64,000 bases of DNA from Lineus longissimus (Eukaryota; Nemertea; Pilidiophora; Heteronemertea; Lineidae). The position numbers and the translations under genes are program-made. This document shows, in pieces, positions 52,745 to 64,000 of this stretch (positions are counted from its first letter, which is position 1; each line of letters opens with the position of its first letter). The notes under the pieces are model-generated. The model saw nothing but the letters and a program-made list of their open reading frames with translations, ran no database searches and had not been told where the DNA came from. The stretch covers positions 10,070,953-10,134,952 of the forward strand of contig NC_088324.1 in assembly GCF_910592395.1 (NCBI RefSeq), given 5' to 3'.

Positions 52745-53460
52745 GTGACCCCTTATTCTCTAAGGTCGGTGTAACCGATGGTCATCATGTCCTGGTGGGA
52801 CGCTATAGGACATTCATTATCAAGGGAAAGTGTGACATCGGGTCATCATGTCCTAGTTGGCCCCAGGGACCCTTATTTTCAAGGACAGTGTGAGCTTTAG
52901 TCATCAGTTCCAGGTGGGACCCTAGGACCATCAGGGGACAGTGTGACATCGGGTCATCATGTCTTGGTGGGACCCTATGGACCTTCATTATCAAGGGACA
53001 GTTTGACATCGGATTATCATGTCCAGGTGGGACCCTAGGACCATCAAGGACAGCGGGACATCGGGTCACCATGTCTTGGTGGGACCCTACGGACCTTCAT
53101 TATGGAGGGACAGTTTGACATCGGGTCATTATGTCGTGATAGAATCCGGGAACCTCATTCTCAAGGGACAGTTTGAGCTTAGGGCATCATGTCCTGGTGG
53201 GACCCTAGGACCATCAAGGGACAGTGTGACCTCGGGTCATCATTTCCTGGTGGCACCCTAAAGGACCTTCATTCTCATGGAACCGTGTGACATTGGGTTA
53301 TCATGTCCTGATAGGACCCTAAGGACCTTCATTATCAAGGGACAGTGTGCCGGACAGCGGGTCATCATGTCCTGGTGGGACCATATAGGACCTTCATTCT
53401 CAAGGGACAGTTAGACCGAGGGTCATCATGTCCTGGTGGGACCCCTGCTGGGTCGAGATT
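52745..53460. repeat. ~60-bp minisatellite, about 12 copies
   Basis: Repeated unit containing catcatgtcctggtgggacc and ccttcattatcaagggacag, spacing 57-62 bp, with moderate divergence. It creates artificial open frames on both strands. Confidence 0.9.
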
Positions 53461-53494
53461 CCCTCAAAGACTCAATAACACATTTCTGAAAGTC

Positions 53495-53677
53495 ATGAGC
53501 ATATTTCGGGTTCAAAACCATTTTGGGGGTTTATTTCCAAGACATGTGACTGGTATCCATGACTTCACGGTGCAGGTTGAATCTAAACCTGACGTGAGAT
53601 TCGAAGACGAAATTCGCCGAAAAATGTGGCATTCGCTAACGGCGAGAACTGTTTTTAATCATCGCATAAAAGGGTGA
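53495..53677 (+). other. Exon-like open frame after the minisatellite, doubtful
   Basis: Reads MSIFRVQNHFGGLFPRHVTG, then DVRFEDEIRRKMWHSLTART, and runs into a GTGAGG donor-like site at 53676. It could be one exon of an unidentified plus-strand gene spanning 53.5-59.3 kb. Confidence 0.25.
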
Positions 53678-54357
53678 GGTATGGTTTATAAGGGAATTAG
53701 ATATACCAAGTTGTCTTTCAATAGGCCGGGGTCGATTTCGTTCAGTGCCGTGACTTTAATTTTGATTTAAATGGGCCATGGTCCTTGAATTAAACAGCTT
53801 GAAATTGAGCCCAGTTGATTGAAGAAGTTTTGTGACCAGTCTTTGCCCAATGATGTCATACGTTCATCAAAACAATATCCATTCATGGTCCATGTTTCGG
53901 AGTTACGTAGTATCACCCAGAAGCCTCTGCGAGGCGCCCATTCCAACACGTGGAGGAAGCCACCATGATGAGGTTTTTCGATTTTCACCAAAGAAACTGA
54001 AGATAAGAAGGTAAGACTGAAACCAAACCATCTAAATTTGATGCTGTGAGATGCGAAGAGCATTTAAATTCATTTTTGTGCAAATTAGGTTTTCTGAACA
54101 AACTTGGGGCACCCATTGTGCGGTCTGTTACGGGGATCCTCTATAAAGACCGCCATTCTAAAGACCCGTTCCTAATGCGGGTATATCTCCACATGAGAGT
54201 GCCATGCCATATATTCCGAGCAAGTATTTGGTATGACGCTGCGTTGCCACGAGCAAAGGCATAGTGCGTGAAACGTTGATGTGGAGGAATGACTTGTTGT
54301 TTTTTGCTAAAACTCCGTTACGTTATGTTAAATTGTTTTATATCTATGTATGTATTG

Positions 54358-54402
54358 TAAAGCGCCGCTGACAATTTAATTTAAAGCGGCGCTGTATTTA
54401 TT
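54358..54402. repeat. Perfect GC hairpin, AGCGCCGCT / AGCGGCGCT
   Basis: Nine-base perfect inverted arms around an AT-only spacer, preceded by tgtattgtaa. It looks like the end structure of a short repeat element. Confidence 0.55.
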
Positions 54403-55035
54403 ACGTTTTACGCGACCACAAATAACAACGGCGACCATAAAGCCCCTGGTGGTCGGTGTAAAAGTAGAAAATGTCCCCCTGGAAAAAGTGTCCTGCATTA
54501 TTGTATTCTGACCGATTATGGTATGGTTCTATAGAGGCTATGACTAAGAGGATCCTTTGTTCCTGAGATATTCTATCCTACATATAGGACATTTCAAACA
54601 TCTACACCCGAATGCGACCACGTGTAGAATCGGGCCTATTATAGACATTACGCAAAACAAATTGTTTTGAGGACTCAAATGTTGGATAACCCCTTACCAC
54701 AGAAGACGGGTACTGAACAATAGATGTGGTCAACGACTCTGGAAGTGGATGGATTTCCATATGAAACATTCTGATAAGGATACACCCACCCCCACCCCCT
54801 TTTCGGGGCGGACAGCCATACTTTTTCAGGGTGCCTCATCACAAGAAGAATTTTAGCCCTCAGATGCCAGGAAAACGACTATTGGCACATACATTTCACA
54901 AATCACCCCTCCATTGCTCTCTGATGGGTGAAGCTGCGTCCCCCCCCCACCCCTTTCCAATATTACAAAAAATGTACTAGATCCGCCTATGCAACTCGTC
55001 AATCAACTGAACTTTTTTTGATTTTTATAATTTCA

Positions 55036-55213
55036 GACATGACCATATGTTACCTAGGTTCATGATGTGCGAGATTTTTAGCAACCGTCCTGCCTTTGTC
55101 CATGGTGTACGGAATGTCCGCTCATGCTTTTTAAACGTTGATGGCATCCTTGATGATGTTGATTTCGTCCAGACGATGGCGGAGAAAGTCCAAGACAAGG
55201 AATGTGTTTATGG
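55036..55213 (+). other. Exon-like open frame, doubtful
   Basis: Acceptor ATAATTTCAG, donor GTAAGC. Reads HDHMLPRFMMCEIFSNRPAF, then DDVDFVQTMAEKVQDKECVY. Phase does not match the next candidate (55649) in its longest frame. Confidence 0.25.
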
Positions 55214-55648
55214 TAAGCAAAATACTGCCAATGTATAAATAGAAATAAGGGGTTCACAGCGTGACGGCTCATCAAGAGATCATTCTCCGAGCATCGTCAA
55301 TGGGAACCATTGTTGTCAAGGAAGTCAACCTCGGTTAACTGACAGGGCGAATTTAAACGGGGATGTCCCGAAAGAGGAAGGACCGAAGACCGGGAGAGTG
55401 ATATTTTCGTAAACTGTGACCGCTTTAACTCTGGTCGGCGATATCACTTTTTCAAATAACTTACCATGTCTCAAACGCTCCCACTAATTGTGCCTTAGTA
55501 CGGCAAGAGGAGGTAGCGTGGTGACCTCATGTCACGTGATTCCTTGCATATTGTTATAAAATCGCATGCATCGGAAAGATTTGCTGACATCATCGCAGTC
55601 CCCTCCGAATCAACATCCCTCATATCCTACGAGTGTGTCATTTTTACT

Positions 55649-55810
55649 TTCAGTTTTCGCACGCTTGCACTTTTGACGATTGGTCCGATAACAAATGGGA
55701 TGCCTGTACTCCTCAATGGAATCTGTCGAACGCCAATGATGATCGGGGATGGGCGTCCCTCCTGTTGGTTGATTCCTCCAAAACCTGGGAAACGATTCAA
55801 TACTGAATGG
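55649..55810 (+). other. Exon-like segment open in more than one frame
   Basis: Acceptor TTTTACTTTCAG, donor GTGAGT. One frame joins in phase (TG|G = Trp) with the candidate at 59132. A second frame reads SHACTFDDWSDNKWDACTPQ and stops just before the donor. Which frame, if either, is used cannot be told by reading. Confidence 0.25.
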
Positions 55811-56577
55811 TGAGTAACCTAATGATCTCACTTAACTGAACCTCGATTTGGAAAATACAATGTCGGTGTAGTAGTAGGACATGTTCCCCTGGAAAAGAGT
55901 CTGGCCCTATTGTATTCTTCGTTACACGGACATTCTATCCTGAGACATTTCAAACCTTTACACTGGTGTTGCATTTTTAACTGTCCCCCAGGTAAAAATG
56001 TATGTCCCTTTTGTATGGTGACGAATATAAAGATATGGTCCTCCAGTGATCGGCCATGACCTTCACTGCAATGTACGTCTCACTGATAGACCCAATATTG
56101 TATCTTTAAACATGTTGTAAATGACAATTACATTGGTCACGAGAATCTTCGGTGTTAAGGTGTTTATAGACTTTTGGCAAAAGTTCCTATTATCACTATT
56201 TTCACACAGGCAATTGAAGTTTACCATGAAATAGAAGTTACAATACTGAGACCTATTCAAACAATCTACTTGACGTGGTTTGTGTCTCCCAATTTCAAAG
56301 ACATTTTGAAAGATATTGATATACATGTATAAAACTGATCTTTGTGCCACTGTACCTCCTGTTGCCTGTTGAATACGTAAATGTTTTGATGATTTCAAAA
56401 CAGCCGTGGGTATTTTCGCAAACCTCACTTGTAAGTTGTCATTTGAGGTAGGACTGCATGTACCAATAACAATGTGGGGATAAGAATCGTCGTTTCCAAG
56501 GCTTGTGCAGTATCAGTCCTTTGTCAGAGTTGTCATTTTCATGCTGTAAATGTATAATGTCAAAAATCTGAACATCT

Positions 56578-57090
56578 GTCAGAATCTTTATATCCCAGCC
56601 TCATTGTATAGCAGTCCCTTGTGAGACTCTGCATCTTGAGGGCATACAGTGCATCAGTCCCTTGTCATAATCTTTAATACCCAAGCTTCACCGTATATTA
56701 GTCCCCTGTGAGAATCTTCATCTCCATGCCTTATAGTATATCACCCCCTTGTGAAAATCTTTATCTCCAAGGCCTACAGTCTATCAGTCCCTTTTGAGAA
56801 ACTACATCTCCAAGGTTCACAGGATATCAGTCCCTTAAGAGAATCTTCATCTCAAAGGCATACAGTATATAATTCCCTACTGAGAATCTTTATCGTCCAT
56901 GCCTACAGTATATCAGTCCCTTTCAAGAATCTTCATCTCAGAGGCTTACAGTATGTCAGTCCCTTGTCTGCCAAATCTACTGTAAACCTCCAAGGCTTAC
57001 AGTATATAATTCCTTTGTGAGAATCTCCATTTCAAAGGCTACAGTATATCGAGTCAGCCCCTTGTGAGAATCTTTATCTCCAAGACTTAA
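56578..57090. repeat. ~43-bp minisatellite, about 11 copies
   Basis: Unit like gagaatcttcatctccaagg plus cttacagtatatcagtccct; spacing 40-45 bp with substitutions and short indels. Confidence 0.9.
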
Positions 57091-58870
57091 CCTCCTCCCC
57101 CTCCATGAGAGTCCCCTTCTTGTTACTCAGTTGACACATGTAGAGAGTTTATGAAGAATCCTACCTAGAGGTGAGGGTAACTTAACCTCCTCCCCCACAT
57201 AAGAGTCCCCTTCTTATTACTCAGTTGACACATGTGGATAGCTTATGAAGAATCTTACCTAGAAGTAAAGGTAACTTAACCTCCTCCCCCTCCCATGAGA
57301 GTCCCCTTCTTGTTACTCAGTTGACACATGTGGAGAGTTTATGAAGAATCCTACCTAGAAGTAAGGGTAACTTAACCTCCCCCCCATAAGAGTCCCCTTC
57401 TTGTTACTCAGTTGACACATGTGGAGAGTTTATGAAGAATCCTACCTAGAGGTGAGGGTAACTTACCCTCCTCCCACTCCATGAGAGTCCCCTTCTTGTT
57501 ACTCAGTTGAAACATGTGGATAGTTTATGATGAATCCTACCTAGAAGTAAGGGTAACTTAACCTCCCCCCCCCCCCCATAAGAGTCCCCTTCTTGTTACT
57601 CAGTAGATACCAGTGGAGACTTTATGAAGAATCCTATCCAGAGGTGAGTGTAACTTAGCCTCATCCTCCCCACATAAGAGTCCCCTTCTTGTTACTCAGT
57701 TGACACATATGGAGAGTTTATGGAGAAACCTACCTAGAGGTGAGGGTAACTTAACCTCTCCCCCCCCCATAAGAGTCCCCTTCTTGTTACTCAGTTGACA
57801 CCTGTAGAGAGTTTATAAAGAATTCTACTAAGAGGGGAGGGTAACTTAGCCTCTTCCTCCACCATAAGAGTCCACTTCTTGTTATTCAATTGACACATGG
57901 AGAGAGTTTATGAAGATTCCTACTTAGAGGGTAACTTAGCCTCCTCCCCCTCCATATTGGTTCCCTTCTTGTTAGTCAGTTGACACCTGTGGAGAGTTTA
58001 AGAAGAATCCTACTTAGAGGGGAGGGTAACTTAGCCCTCTTCCACCTCCATAAGAATCCCCTTCTTGTTACTAAGTTGACACATGTGGAGAGTTTATGAA
58101 GAATCTTATCTAGAGGGGAGGGTAACTTAACCTCCTCCCCCTCCATATTGGTTCCCTTCTTGTTAGTCAGTTGACACCTGTGGAGAGTTTAGAGGGGAGG
58201 GTAAGTTAGCCTCTTCCTCCTCCATAAGAGTCCCCTTTTTGTTACTCAGTTGAGACCTGTGGAGAGTTTATGAAGAATCCTACCTAGAGGTGAGGGTAAC
58301 TTAACCTCCTTCCCTCCATAAGAGACCCCTTCTTGTTACTCAGTTGACACATGTGGAGAGTTTATGAAGAATCCTAGCTAGAAGTGGGGGTAACTTAACC
58401 TCCTCCCCTCCATAAGAGTCCCCTCCCTGCTACTCAGTTGACACATGTGGAGAGTTTATGAAGAATCCTACCTAGAGATGGGGGTAACTTAGCCTCTTCC
58501 TCCTCCATGAGAGTCCACTTCTTGTTATTCAATTGACACCTGTGGAGAGTTTATAAAGAATCCTAGTTAGAAGTGGGGGTAACTTAACCTCCTCCCCCAC
58601 CCTCCATGAGAGTCCCCTTCTTGTTACTCAGTTGACACATGTGGAGAGTTTATGAAGAATCCAACCTAGAGGGGAGGGTAACTTAACCTCCTCGCCCTCC
58701 ATATTGGTTCCCTTCTTGTTAGTCGATTGACACATGTGGAGAGTTTATGAAGAATCCTACTTGGAGGGGAGAGTAAATTAGCCTCTTCCTCCTCCATAAG
58801 AGTCCCCTTCTTGTCACTCAGTTGACACCTGTGAAGAGTTTATGAAGAATCCAACCTAGAGGGTAACTTT
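57090..58870. repeat. ~95-bp minisatellite, about 18 copies
   Basis: Unit containing agtccccttcttgttactca, gttgacacatgtggagagtt and gaagaatcctacctagaggt, then a pyrimidine run (cctcctccccc) of varied length. Variants such as catattggttcccttcttgttagtcagttgacac recur every few units, indicating higher-order copying. Confidence 0.92.
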
Positions 58871-59131
58871 CCCCATGATCCGACCAGCGTCATCGTGATT
58901 TTGTCTGCAACATTTTATTCGTCCCCTTCCACTCCCACAAAAGCATCGGTCAGCCAAAATTCCTTTTCACTATTTCCAGGTCGTTTTACTCAAGTCCCGA
59001 TGCCTGCTTGTGCCTGTGGATCATCTCCTTGTTGTTCTTGGTCCATAACTATAATTACTGGCACGATTTCGATTGATTTTGTGAGGTCCATTAGCAAAAT
59101 CTTCAAAAAAATTCTTTTATCTTATATTTTC

Positions 59132-59278
59132 AGGTGGAACCGCATACACACCACGCGTCAACGAAGACAACCGCCATCTCGAAGGAGGAGGAAAACAACC
59201 GTGATGGAATCTTCGCTCACAGTTGATCAGTGCTTCAGGCAAGACCTACACTTTGTAAAACTGCAAGCCAAACACTAG
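59132..59278 (+). other. Possible terminal exon, Arg-rich
   Basis: Acceptor TTATATTTTCAG; reads a basic stretch (RQRRQPPSRRRRKTT) and then SLTVDQCFRQDLHFVKLQAK, stop TAG at 59276-59278. It joins in phase with 55649-55810. Family unknown. Confidence 0.25.
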
Positions 59279-59928
59279 TTTCACTTGTCAACGGTTCTGC
59301 CACAAATGATTACAAATCGTTTTGCAAGTTAATACGACGCGACAGGCTTTTAAGCCTTGCTTTTACACAAGACAAGATTTGAACAGAAAAAGTTGTTAAG
59401 CATAAAAATACATGGCAGAGCAGAAACATGACAAGTGCAACTAGATACTAGTGAGGTTTTGCATCCCTAAGATATAAATCTACATTTACGTTTTGAAATT
59501 TTAAATCTTAACGAATTTTAGCTCTTCTGGTTAAAAGGAACCGATTTCCCAATGTTGCTAAGGGCGCGCAAAAGTCTAAGTGCAGAAAACTGCCCAACAT
59601 GTATGTCAGCGTCACACAGGCGTTTTGGAAACGTAAACGTGATTACGAAACCTCCCTATTTTCCAATACATGACACCTGACAAGAAGGTGGAGAGGGTTA
59701 AACTTATATTGAGGTTTATTGGGGGGGGGGGATGAAATTATTGGAAAAATGTTTATTTCGTCATAGTTTTACTGATACCTTTTCATGAAGCTTTTTTCCT
59801 CAATTGCTGTAAGAAAAAAACCTTTAAAAAGGCATAGTTTCTTGGCTTCTGGTATCCTTCGCAATAACTTCTGTTTTGCTGTTAAAAGTTTTAAAGCTTT
59901 TCGTATAAAAAAAGGGAAAAAAGGGTTA

Positions 59929-60004
59929 GAGGATGAAGGGATTCGAACCCAAGACCTTTAGGTGATAAGCAACACGTTCTAACCACTACTCCACCAAGCC
60001 ACAC
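59929..60004 (-). repeat. tRNA-like sequence / tRNA-derived repeat
   Basis: Minus strand: D-arm-like TGGTGGAGTAGTGGTTAG, a perfect B box GGTTCGAATCC, then a T run (CCCTTTTTT) about 15 bases on, like a Pol III terminator. The T-arm stem has only three pairs and the acceptor stem does not pair, so it is not a normal tRNA gene. Confidence 0.55.
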
Positions 60005-60556
60005 TCTCAGTAGGGCTGCAAAAGAGCGAGTCACTGAAGTTTAGGCCAGACGGCTCATTTAAGATTTATGGTGAATTGGTTGAATAGGCAGGTTACGAGA
60101 TCCTTTGACAAAAAATGTGTGTCCATTTCTTCTGCAACAACACACAATTTGTAGATTTAATTGAATGAGACGTAGGCCTATTTCACAGCAATACATTGTA
60201 CTGAATGAGATTTAGATGGATTGAACTGATTCAAACTATGTAAAAAATACTTTAATCTCACATCTATAAGACCATCTTATTGAAAGTTATTATCAATTTT
60301 CAGTACCGAATACTGGGTGTTCGGTATTGCTGATTCATGGGGAGGGGGTGGGGCGGGGTCTACTGTAGACCACATTAGAAAAACTAAGCTTAAAAATGCC
60401 TTTCTACCAATTTTGATTGGGAGATTGTGGTGAAATATATGAAAAATGGTCTTATGTATGTGATTTTACAGCGTTTCGCCTCAATATGTATCTGTGAAAC
60501 GTAAACAGTTATGTATATGTTATACGATTACCTAGAAATAGTAGTAATAAAATGTT

Positions 60557-60943
60557 ATGTTTGTAATTTTGTCTTCCATTTGGTTCCTTCACTTTGACGT
60601 GTTGCCTTCACTTCGATCTATGAAGATAGCAAAGGCAATCAATAAAGCTGAAGTAGTCAAATCGAGGGTCTTATGCAGAAAGTGCACTTTACCGAGTTTT
60701 GAGAAATTGAGGTTTACAGTTGAACATTACTGTAAAAACTCGATATTGCCCAATTTGCCACCAGATGAACTATCCCTGTCCCCACCCCGTCATACGAATG
60801 TTTTCGGTAAAAGTGCACTTGTATCTTTCTGCATGAAAGTTGGTGACACACGTGCGCGTCAAGAGTGCAGGAGCACGTCGTTTTACGCTCTAGTCTGTCA
60901 TCGGCTAAAAGGCTTACCTCCACATAAGCATTTCACGCCGTAA
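60557..60943 (+). other. 128-codon open frame, unknown
   Basis: Longest unexplained plus-strand frame in this part. Several Cys (LCRKCTLPSFEKLRF; ECRSTSFYALVCHRLKG). No recognised domain; an upstream acceptor-like TTTTACAG lies at about 60465-60471. Coding status is open. Confidence 0.25.
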
Positions 60944-61933
60944 ATATTCCACAGAGTCTTTAATTCTCCGTTGGCAACGCTCAACGTGAAATGACAAAGA
61001 CTGTGTGTGATATATGCCACGTGAAGCGCTTATGTGGTGATAGACCTTACAGGTTTGTCACAAGTACTACAAAACTGAAATCTACCACTTATCAAAATAC
61101 ACAAAATGCTACAAAAAGCTTGACGTCGAGTGAAACCATAGTAATGGTATCATATCGAATTTATCAATAACAAGAGTGTTTTGGACGACATGTCTTAGAT
61201 CCTCCAAGATTTCAGTATCTCAAGTTTTGTTGTACTTCTGGCACACCTCAAGACCCTCGATATATGGCTTGTTATTCGTTGCAAAATTCAATAGTTATTA
61301 CAATTCAGTGTTTATTTTCATGTTCAATAATTTAAATACTTTTGTTTTCAAGGTTTTTATTATATGCGATACAAAGATTGTGGTAATGTTATCATATATC
61401 TTTGGTAGACTTGCTGTACAACTCATGATATTTTGCCATGTGTATAGTGTGAGATATTTATATGCGATGCAGAATTATCTATGTTGATGTTACCTCCGTT
61501 GAATTGTTGGCAAAAGTTGAAAAAGGTCTTTGAAACTGCTTTGATAGGTTGTTTCAAAGTTCCTTTTTATCCCTTCAACGATACAACGGTTGTAACATCA
61601 CACATAAACACTTCTGTCCAACATATAGAATATTCTCTGCACTTTGGCATAATAACATGAATTGTACACAAAGTCTTCCAAAGTATGTGGAAACATCACT
61701 CGTAATCTTCAATTGAATCGCACATAATAGAAACTTTGAATTCAAATGTATTAATTGAACATGAAATAAACATTGAATGCAATAACTATCGAACTTTGCA
61801 ATGAATAACAAGTCATAATGACTTCTTCAGCCTTCTAAAGGACAAGGACAACCTCGGATCAACGGATTTTTTCCAAAAAAAGGGGGACCCTCAGAATATA
61901 GGCTATCTCCAAAAACGTCAAAAAAAAACTCGA

Positions 61934-61989
61934 GCGTGACCTCGCTCCGTAACTTTGCAGAGGAAAAAAGTTACGAGGGGAGGTCACGC
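61934..61989. repeat. 22-bp inverted repeat
   Basis: GCGTGACCTCGCTCCGTAACTT and the reverse complement of AAGTTACGAGGGGAGGTCACGC differ at two positions; loop of 12 bases. The next 180 bp are tandemly repeated. Confidence 0.75.
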
Positions 61990-62029
61990 ACAATTTATTT
62001 TTCGAGTTTTGTGGACTAAGCGTATTTTT

Positions 62030-62178
62030 TAAAGAAAAAAAGAATGACTCAGCGATTTTGTACTTAGCGTATTTTTGAGAAAAAAGGATGACACAGCGAT
62101 TTTGTACTTAGCGTATTTTTGAGAAAAAATCACAGAAAAAAGAATGACACAGCGATTTTGTACTTAGAGTATTTTTGA
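62030..62178. repeat. ~42-62-bp tandem repeat, 3-4 copies
   Basis: Units share cagcgattttgtacttagcg plus tatttttgagaaaaaa; one unit is longer by about 16 bases. Confidence 0.85.
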
Positions 62179-62934
62179 GGATTTCGCAGACAGAATGGAA
62201 ACTATGCCAAGGAAACAAATTGATTTTGGACTTAGAAAACTTTCCAAGTAATGTCAGGTTTCTGTTTTCAAAACAATTGAGGATGCCACGGAAGAAGTTT
62301 CATACTGAAACACTGGAGGAGGAAAACCTTTTCAATTCAATTAAAAAGATCAAGAAAAACATTTCAGAAAGCTGAGGACTGATTGTGCGCTCCCATCGTA
62401 ACTTGGTGGACAATAAAAAGAAGCTTGTATAAGAATTAATAATTTTATTAATTAGTTCAAAAGATCATACAGATTAAATGAAGTTACAGATTTACTGAAG
62501 AACTGAAATCGAGTCGCCATCGTATGGAGAAGATCTGCGGAGAATGGGCTGGATAGAGCACGTGAACAAGTTCTTTGGCGTCCTAGAAAGATACAAAGAG
62601 AGACAATGTTTGATTATGAAAGACAATGTTATGAAAAATATCACAAGTAATATTCAGTACAGATTAGAGATGTGGCAAATTTATACGCTTACGCCACACA
62701 CTACCAACAAAATCGAAGCGACAAGGGACGAAGGGAGAATTGTCTTCGATTTTAATTCTTAGGACTCATAACTATTCAATATATCATGAACATTAGAAGA
62801 CAGGACAACAAGTAAATTGCTTGAATATGTGTGCCTGTCATGGTAAACTCCAATTTTCTGTGAAAAGGGCATTTTCAAAATGAACGATGTTTATTTTCAC
62901 AAGCCATATATACTGCAAACTCGACTCGAACATG

Positions 62935-63137
62935 CCTCAACCATAACTTTCAGTGATCTAATCTTTCCACTCGTTGGTTAAAATTTACAATCCCCGATCG
63001 GAAATGACGTAGTTTGATCGCATTCAACTTAAATCCATTGAACAGTGGTGCTTCGTTAGTCAACCGATGACCTTTTTTTGGGATGTGATCGGGGATTGTA
63101 AACTCGTTCCAATATAATATCGCGATTGGTTGAGGAA
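62935..63137. mobile_element. Foldback-like element with inner 16-bp perfect arms
   Basis: TTTACAATCCCCGATC at 62984-62999 is matched exactly in reverse complement at 63087-63102. The outer flanks also share CCTCAACCA in inverted order. No coding capacity is likely, though a 70-codon frame crosses it on the minus strand. Confidence 0.5.
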
Positions 63138-63198
63138 GTTCAACAGTCGCCATTTTCCTCAAGCAAGAATTGTGGGATAGGTAGAAGTCCGCTCAGGT

Positions 63199-63288
63199 AT
63201 ATGTTGGCCAATCAGAAGCCCTGCAACTCCATGGTCCATGCTGTATGAATCGAACGAGCATAAACGGGGTCTTCTGATTGGTCAATAT
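63199..63288. promoter_or_regulatory. Inverted pair of CCAAT-containing arms
   Basis: ATATGTTGGCCAATCAGAAG and CTTCTGATTGGTCAATAT face each other across about 50 bp. Each holds a CCAATCAG (NF-Y-like) core. It could be a short foldback repeat or a promoter for the gene at 63936. Confidence 0.35.
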
Positions 63289-63935
63289 CTGATCATGACA
63301 GGAAGTCCCAAAATCCTGTTTTAGACAGACGAGTTTACTGTAGTTTGAACAGAATTTCACAGTTTGTTTTCCTTGGCTGTTTTACTTACAATTATTTTCT
63401 TAGTTGAACTGAGAAGTGGCAGTCTCTGTACATGTATAGGGCATCAGGACGCAGCAGCTCTGCAAATAAAGAAAAGGATATGTAGATACGTATTAATGTT
63501 TGATTTGGGGGCAGTATCATGATAATTCATGTACTTCTTGCAAACTACACCAGACAGCATCTCGTGGAGGGGGGGGGGGGGGCGTAAAAGACACGTTCTG
63601 TCAAAGGAAATATCACAATATAGTGTAGTTGGTGGTCTTGCAAAGGTAGGGCCTGCGCCGGCCAAGGGATAGCAACCTCCATGGTGCTGTGTTCGCATCG
63701 CAGTTCAAATAATGAGACTGAAAGGGACTTCCATTTTTGGTCAAGTGGTTAATTGTACAACACCAACAAAAATCGCAAATATCTCGGCAATTACAACCAG
63801 TTTAGACGAACAACCTGCACATTGATATGGCCTGAAAACTTACCATCAATTCTATGATGTTGTTTCTGTTGAAGTAGGAATTTTCGTGAAGTAAATTGAG
63901 ATATTGGTGAACGATTTCACAGACACGTTTTCAAG

Positions 63936-64000
63936 ATGGCCGAGACGGCCACGTGGATCTTCCCTGTTCTGCGGGTTTGCGAGACTTGTCATTCTTTGAC
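63936..64000 (+). CDS. Possible first exon, cut by window end
   Basis: ATG in context caagATGG opens MAETATWIFPVLRVCETCHS to the last base of the window. The surrounding sequence becomes GC/CpG-richer, as at a promoter. A CxxC pair is visible. Too short to identify. Confidence 0.3.
   Translation, partial: MAETATWIFPVLRVCETCHSL

Noticed and set aside
52803-53261. Open frames across the ~60-bp minisatellite on both strands
   Set aside because: Produced by repeat periodicity; one frame is broken in nearly every unit.
56578-58870. CRISPR-like array
   Set aside because: Units are continuous tandem repeats without unique spacers, in a eukaryotic setting.
59929-60004. Functional tRNA gene on the minus strand
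   Set aside because: B box is perfect, but acceptor and T stems do not pair; kept only as a tRNA-like repeat.
1-64000. Viral, bacterial or toxin-type insertions
   Set aside because: No capsid, reverse transcriptase, integrase, restriction or toxin motifs were seen on reading. SKIV2L is a host RNA-decay helicase despite its 'viralicidic' name.

Overview
The window is animal (metazoan) nuclear DNA. Coding sequence is split into many short exons with GT-AG introns, there are no bacterial operons, and the spaces between genes are full of foldback elements, tRNA-derived SINE-like sequences, minisatellites and poly-G/C tracts. The gene set, short introns and repeat style suggest a marine invertebrate (lophotrochozoan or invertebrate deuterostome). 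I cannot name the phylum from the sequence alone.

Three conserved genes fill the first 35 kb. (1) Positions 1-6991, minus strand: the first 19 coding exons (about 872 residues) of a Ski2-type DExH RNA helicase (SKIV2L/SKI2W). Its 3' end lies outside the window. (2) Positions 7240-15944, plus strand: a complete 13-exon ATF6-type membrane-tethered bZIP factor of about 663 residues. It is head-to-head with the helicase across a promoter of about 250 bp that carries a strong ZNF143/STAF-like site. (3) Positions 22835-34594, plus strand: a complete 18-exon STAT of about 879 residues, STAT5/6-like in its SH2 and tyrosine tail. STAT intron 11 holds an antisense coiled-coil-like open frame that looks like a small nested gene. 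All exon phases in the three genes join without a break.

From 35 to 64 kb I recognise no gene family. The main features are: a 122-bp tandem repeat after the STAT 3' end (36.0-36.4 kb); about four near-identical head-to-tail copies of a 1,616-bp unit (38.1-44.6 kb); a directly duplicated, partly frame-broken minus-strand locus encoding an unrecognised protein (44.6-50.8 kb); three minisatellite blocks (52.7-53.5, 56.6-57.1 and 57.1-58.9 kb); several short elements with inverted termini (17.8, 23.3, 37.0, 51.5 and 62.9 kb); and a few isolated exon-like open frames. A possible first exon of another gene begins at 63,936 and runs off the window.

Functional view: the helicase belongs to cytoplasmic exosome-linked RNA decay, ATF6 to the endoplasmic-reticulum stress response, and STAT to cytokine/JAK signalling. 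Nothing in the sequence joins the three in one pathway. Only the helicase and ATF6 share promoter DNA.
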